From contig JBIQIY010000008.1 of the NCBI GenBank assembly GCA_044507775.1, positions 1 to 64,000 on the forward strand: a stretch of DNA of 64,000 nucleotides. Direction: 5' to 3'. Each line of letters opens with the position of its first letter. Positions within the stretch are counted from its first letter, which is position 1. Source of the DNA: Chryseosolibacter sp044507775. Lineage in GTDB: Bacteria; Bacteroidota; Bacteroidia; Cytophagales; Cyclobacteriaceae. The translations under genes and the position numbers were made by a program. The notes under the pieces are model-generated. The model did not search any database and was not told the DNA's origin. It saw nothing but the letters and a program-made list of their open reading frames with translations. This document shows positions 63,758 through 64,000 of this stretch, piece by piece.

Positions 63758-64000
63758 ATGAAAAGCCATCAAGAACGAGAGGAGGACAATAGAAGACGAG
63801 CCCTACTTGAAATAAAGCGGATTCTGCCTTACGTAGAAGAGGTGAATAGCGATTTATATCGAATTAGTGCATCTCTTAGGCCTGACCCGGATGATGACAA
63901 TCAGTATGCTCATTGGGTATATGAAATCAAGACACAATTAGATTTTATTGCGTCAGCGTTAACAGACGAGTTTGGAAATAGATTTGGAAGTGTATGCCAA
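63758..64000 (+). CDS. Hypothetical protein, 5' part only
   Basis: An open frame starts at ATG 63758 and is still open at the end of the window (81 codons). It is highly charged at the N-terminus (QEREEDNRRRALLEIKRILP) and probably helical, with no signal peptide or recognised domain. It is the first rightward gene after the integrase and therefore a cargo gene of the inferred island. Confidence 0.6.
   Translation, partial: MKSHQEREEDNRRRALLEIKRILPYVEEVNSDLYRISASLRPDPDDDNQYAHWVYEIKTQLDFIASALTDEFGNRFGSVCQ

Overview
The window is chromosomal DNA from a Bacteroidota (Bacteroidetes) bacterium, most like a free-living Cytophagales-type soil or sediment organism. The signs are a SusC/SusD pair next to glycoside hydrolases, several long MacB/FtsX-type permeases without an adjacent ATPase, DUF3127, DUF4139, OmpH, DUF2214 and DUF4184 proteins, Bacteroidota-type promoter boxes (TAnnTTTG), and many lipoproteins with short signal peptides. 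Family calls come from motifs read by eye; no database search was run.

Layout. 0-3 kb: an intergenic repeat and an FtsX-like permease. 3.4-14 kb: a DUF3127 protein, then a polysaccharide utilisation locus (GH43-like lipoprotein, SusC, SusD, a strong terminator, GH5-like lipoprotein, large GH43-like multidomain protein). 14-16 kb: an Asp-box propeller protein followed by a MoaD/ThiS-like protein ending in Gly-Gly. 16.6-24 kb: a second permease, two membrane-protein genes bracketed by repeat elements, a probable small RNA, a TPR protein and a barrel-like secreted protein. 24.6-28 kb: an AT-richer, isolated helicase-nuclease gene, a defence candidate. 28-35 kb: GyrI-like protein, a frameshifted membrane protein, DUF4184, a hydrolase, OmpH, small secreted or membrane proteins, a remnant of a REP-associated transposase and an M28 peptidase. 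34.8-37.8 kb: third permease with its PadR regulator. 38-46 kb: frameshifted DinB gene, a DUF4139 protein with an inserted receptor-like module, and secreted proteins separated by repeat elements. 46-52.3 kb: an ArsR-type regulator, membrane fusion protein, RND pump and TolC, reading leftward, with two matching operator-like palindromes. 52.3-60 kb: RraA-like protein, DUF559 nuclease bracketed by two repeat elements, DUF2214 protein, a Kdo-kinase-like plus GT9 pair, and an ABC exporter. 60-64 kb: two tRNA-Ser genes, a duplicated tRNA 3' end, a decayed gene, and a tyrosine integrase that marks the edge of an integrated island continuing past the window.

The most unusual content is not a gene. 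At least eleven complete and four partial copies of an intergenic element lie at 19-24 kb and 37.8-58 kb. Each has inverted ends (TGCACCACCCC...GGGGTGGTGCA), two hairpins at each end, and a variable interior built from degenerate repeats of roughly 50 bp. The outer hairpin changes by compensatory substitutions between copies, so its structure appears to be selected. A remnant of a RAYT transposase, a type known to move hairpin repeats in other bacteria, lies in the same window.
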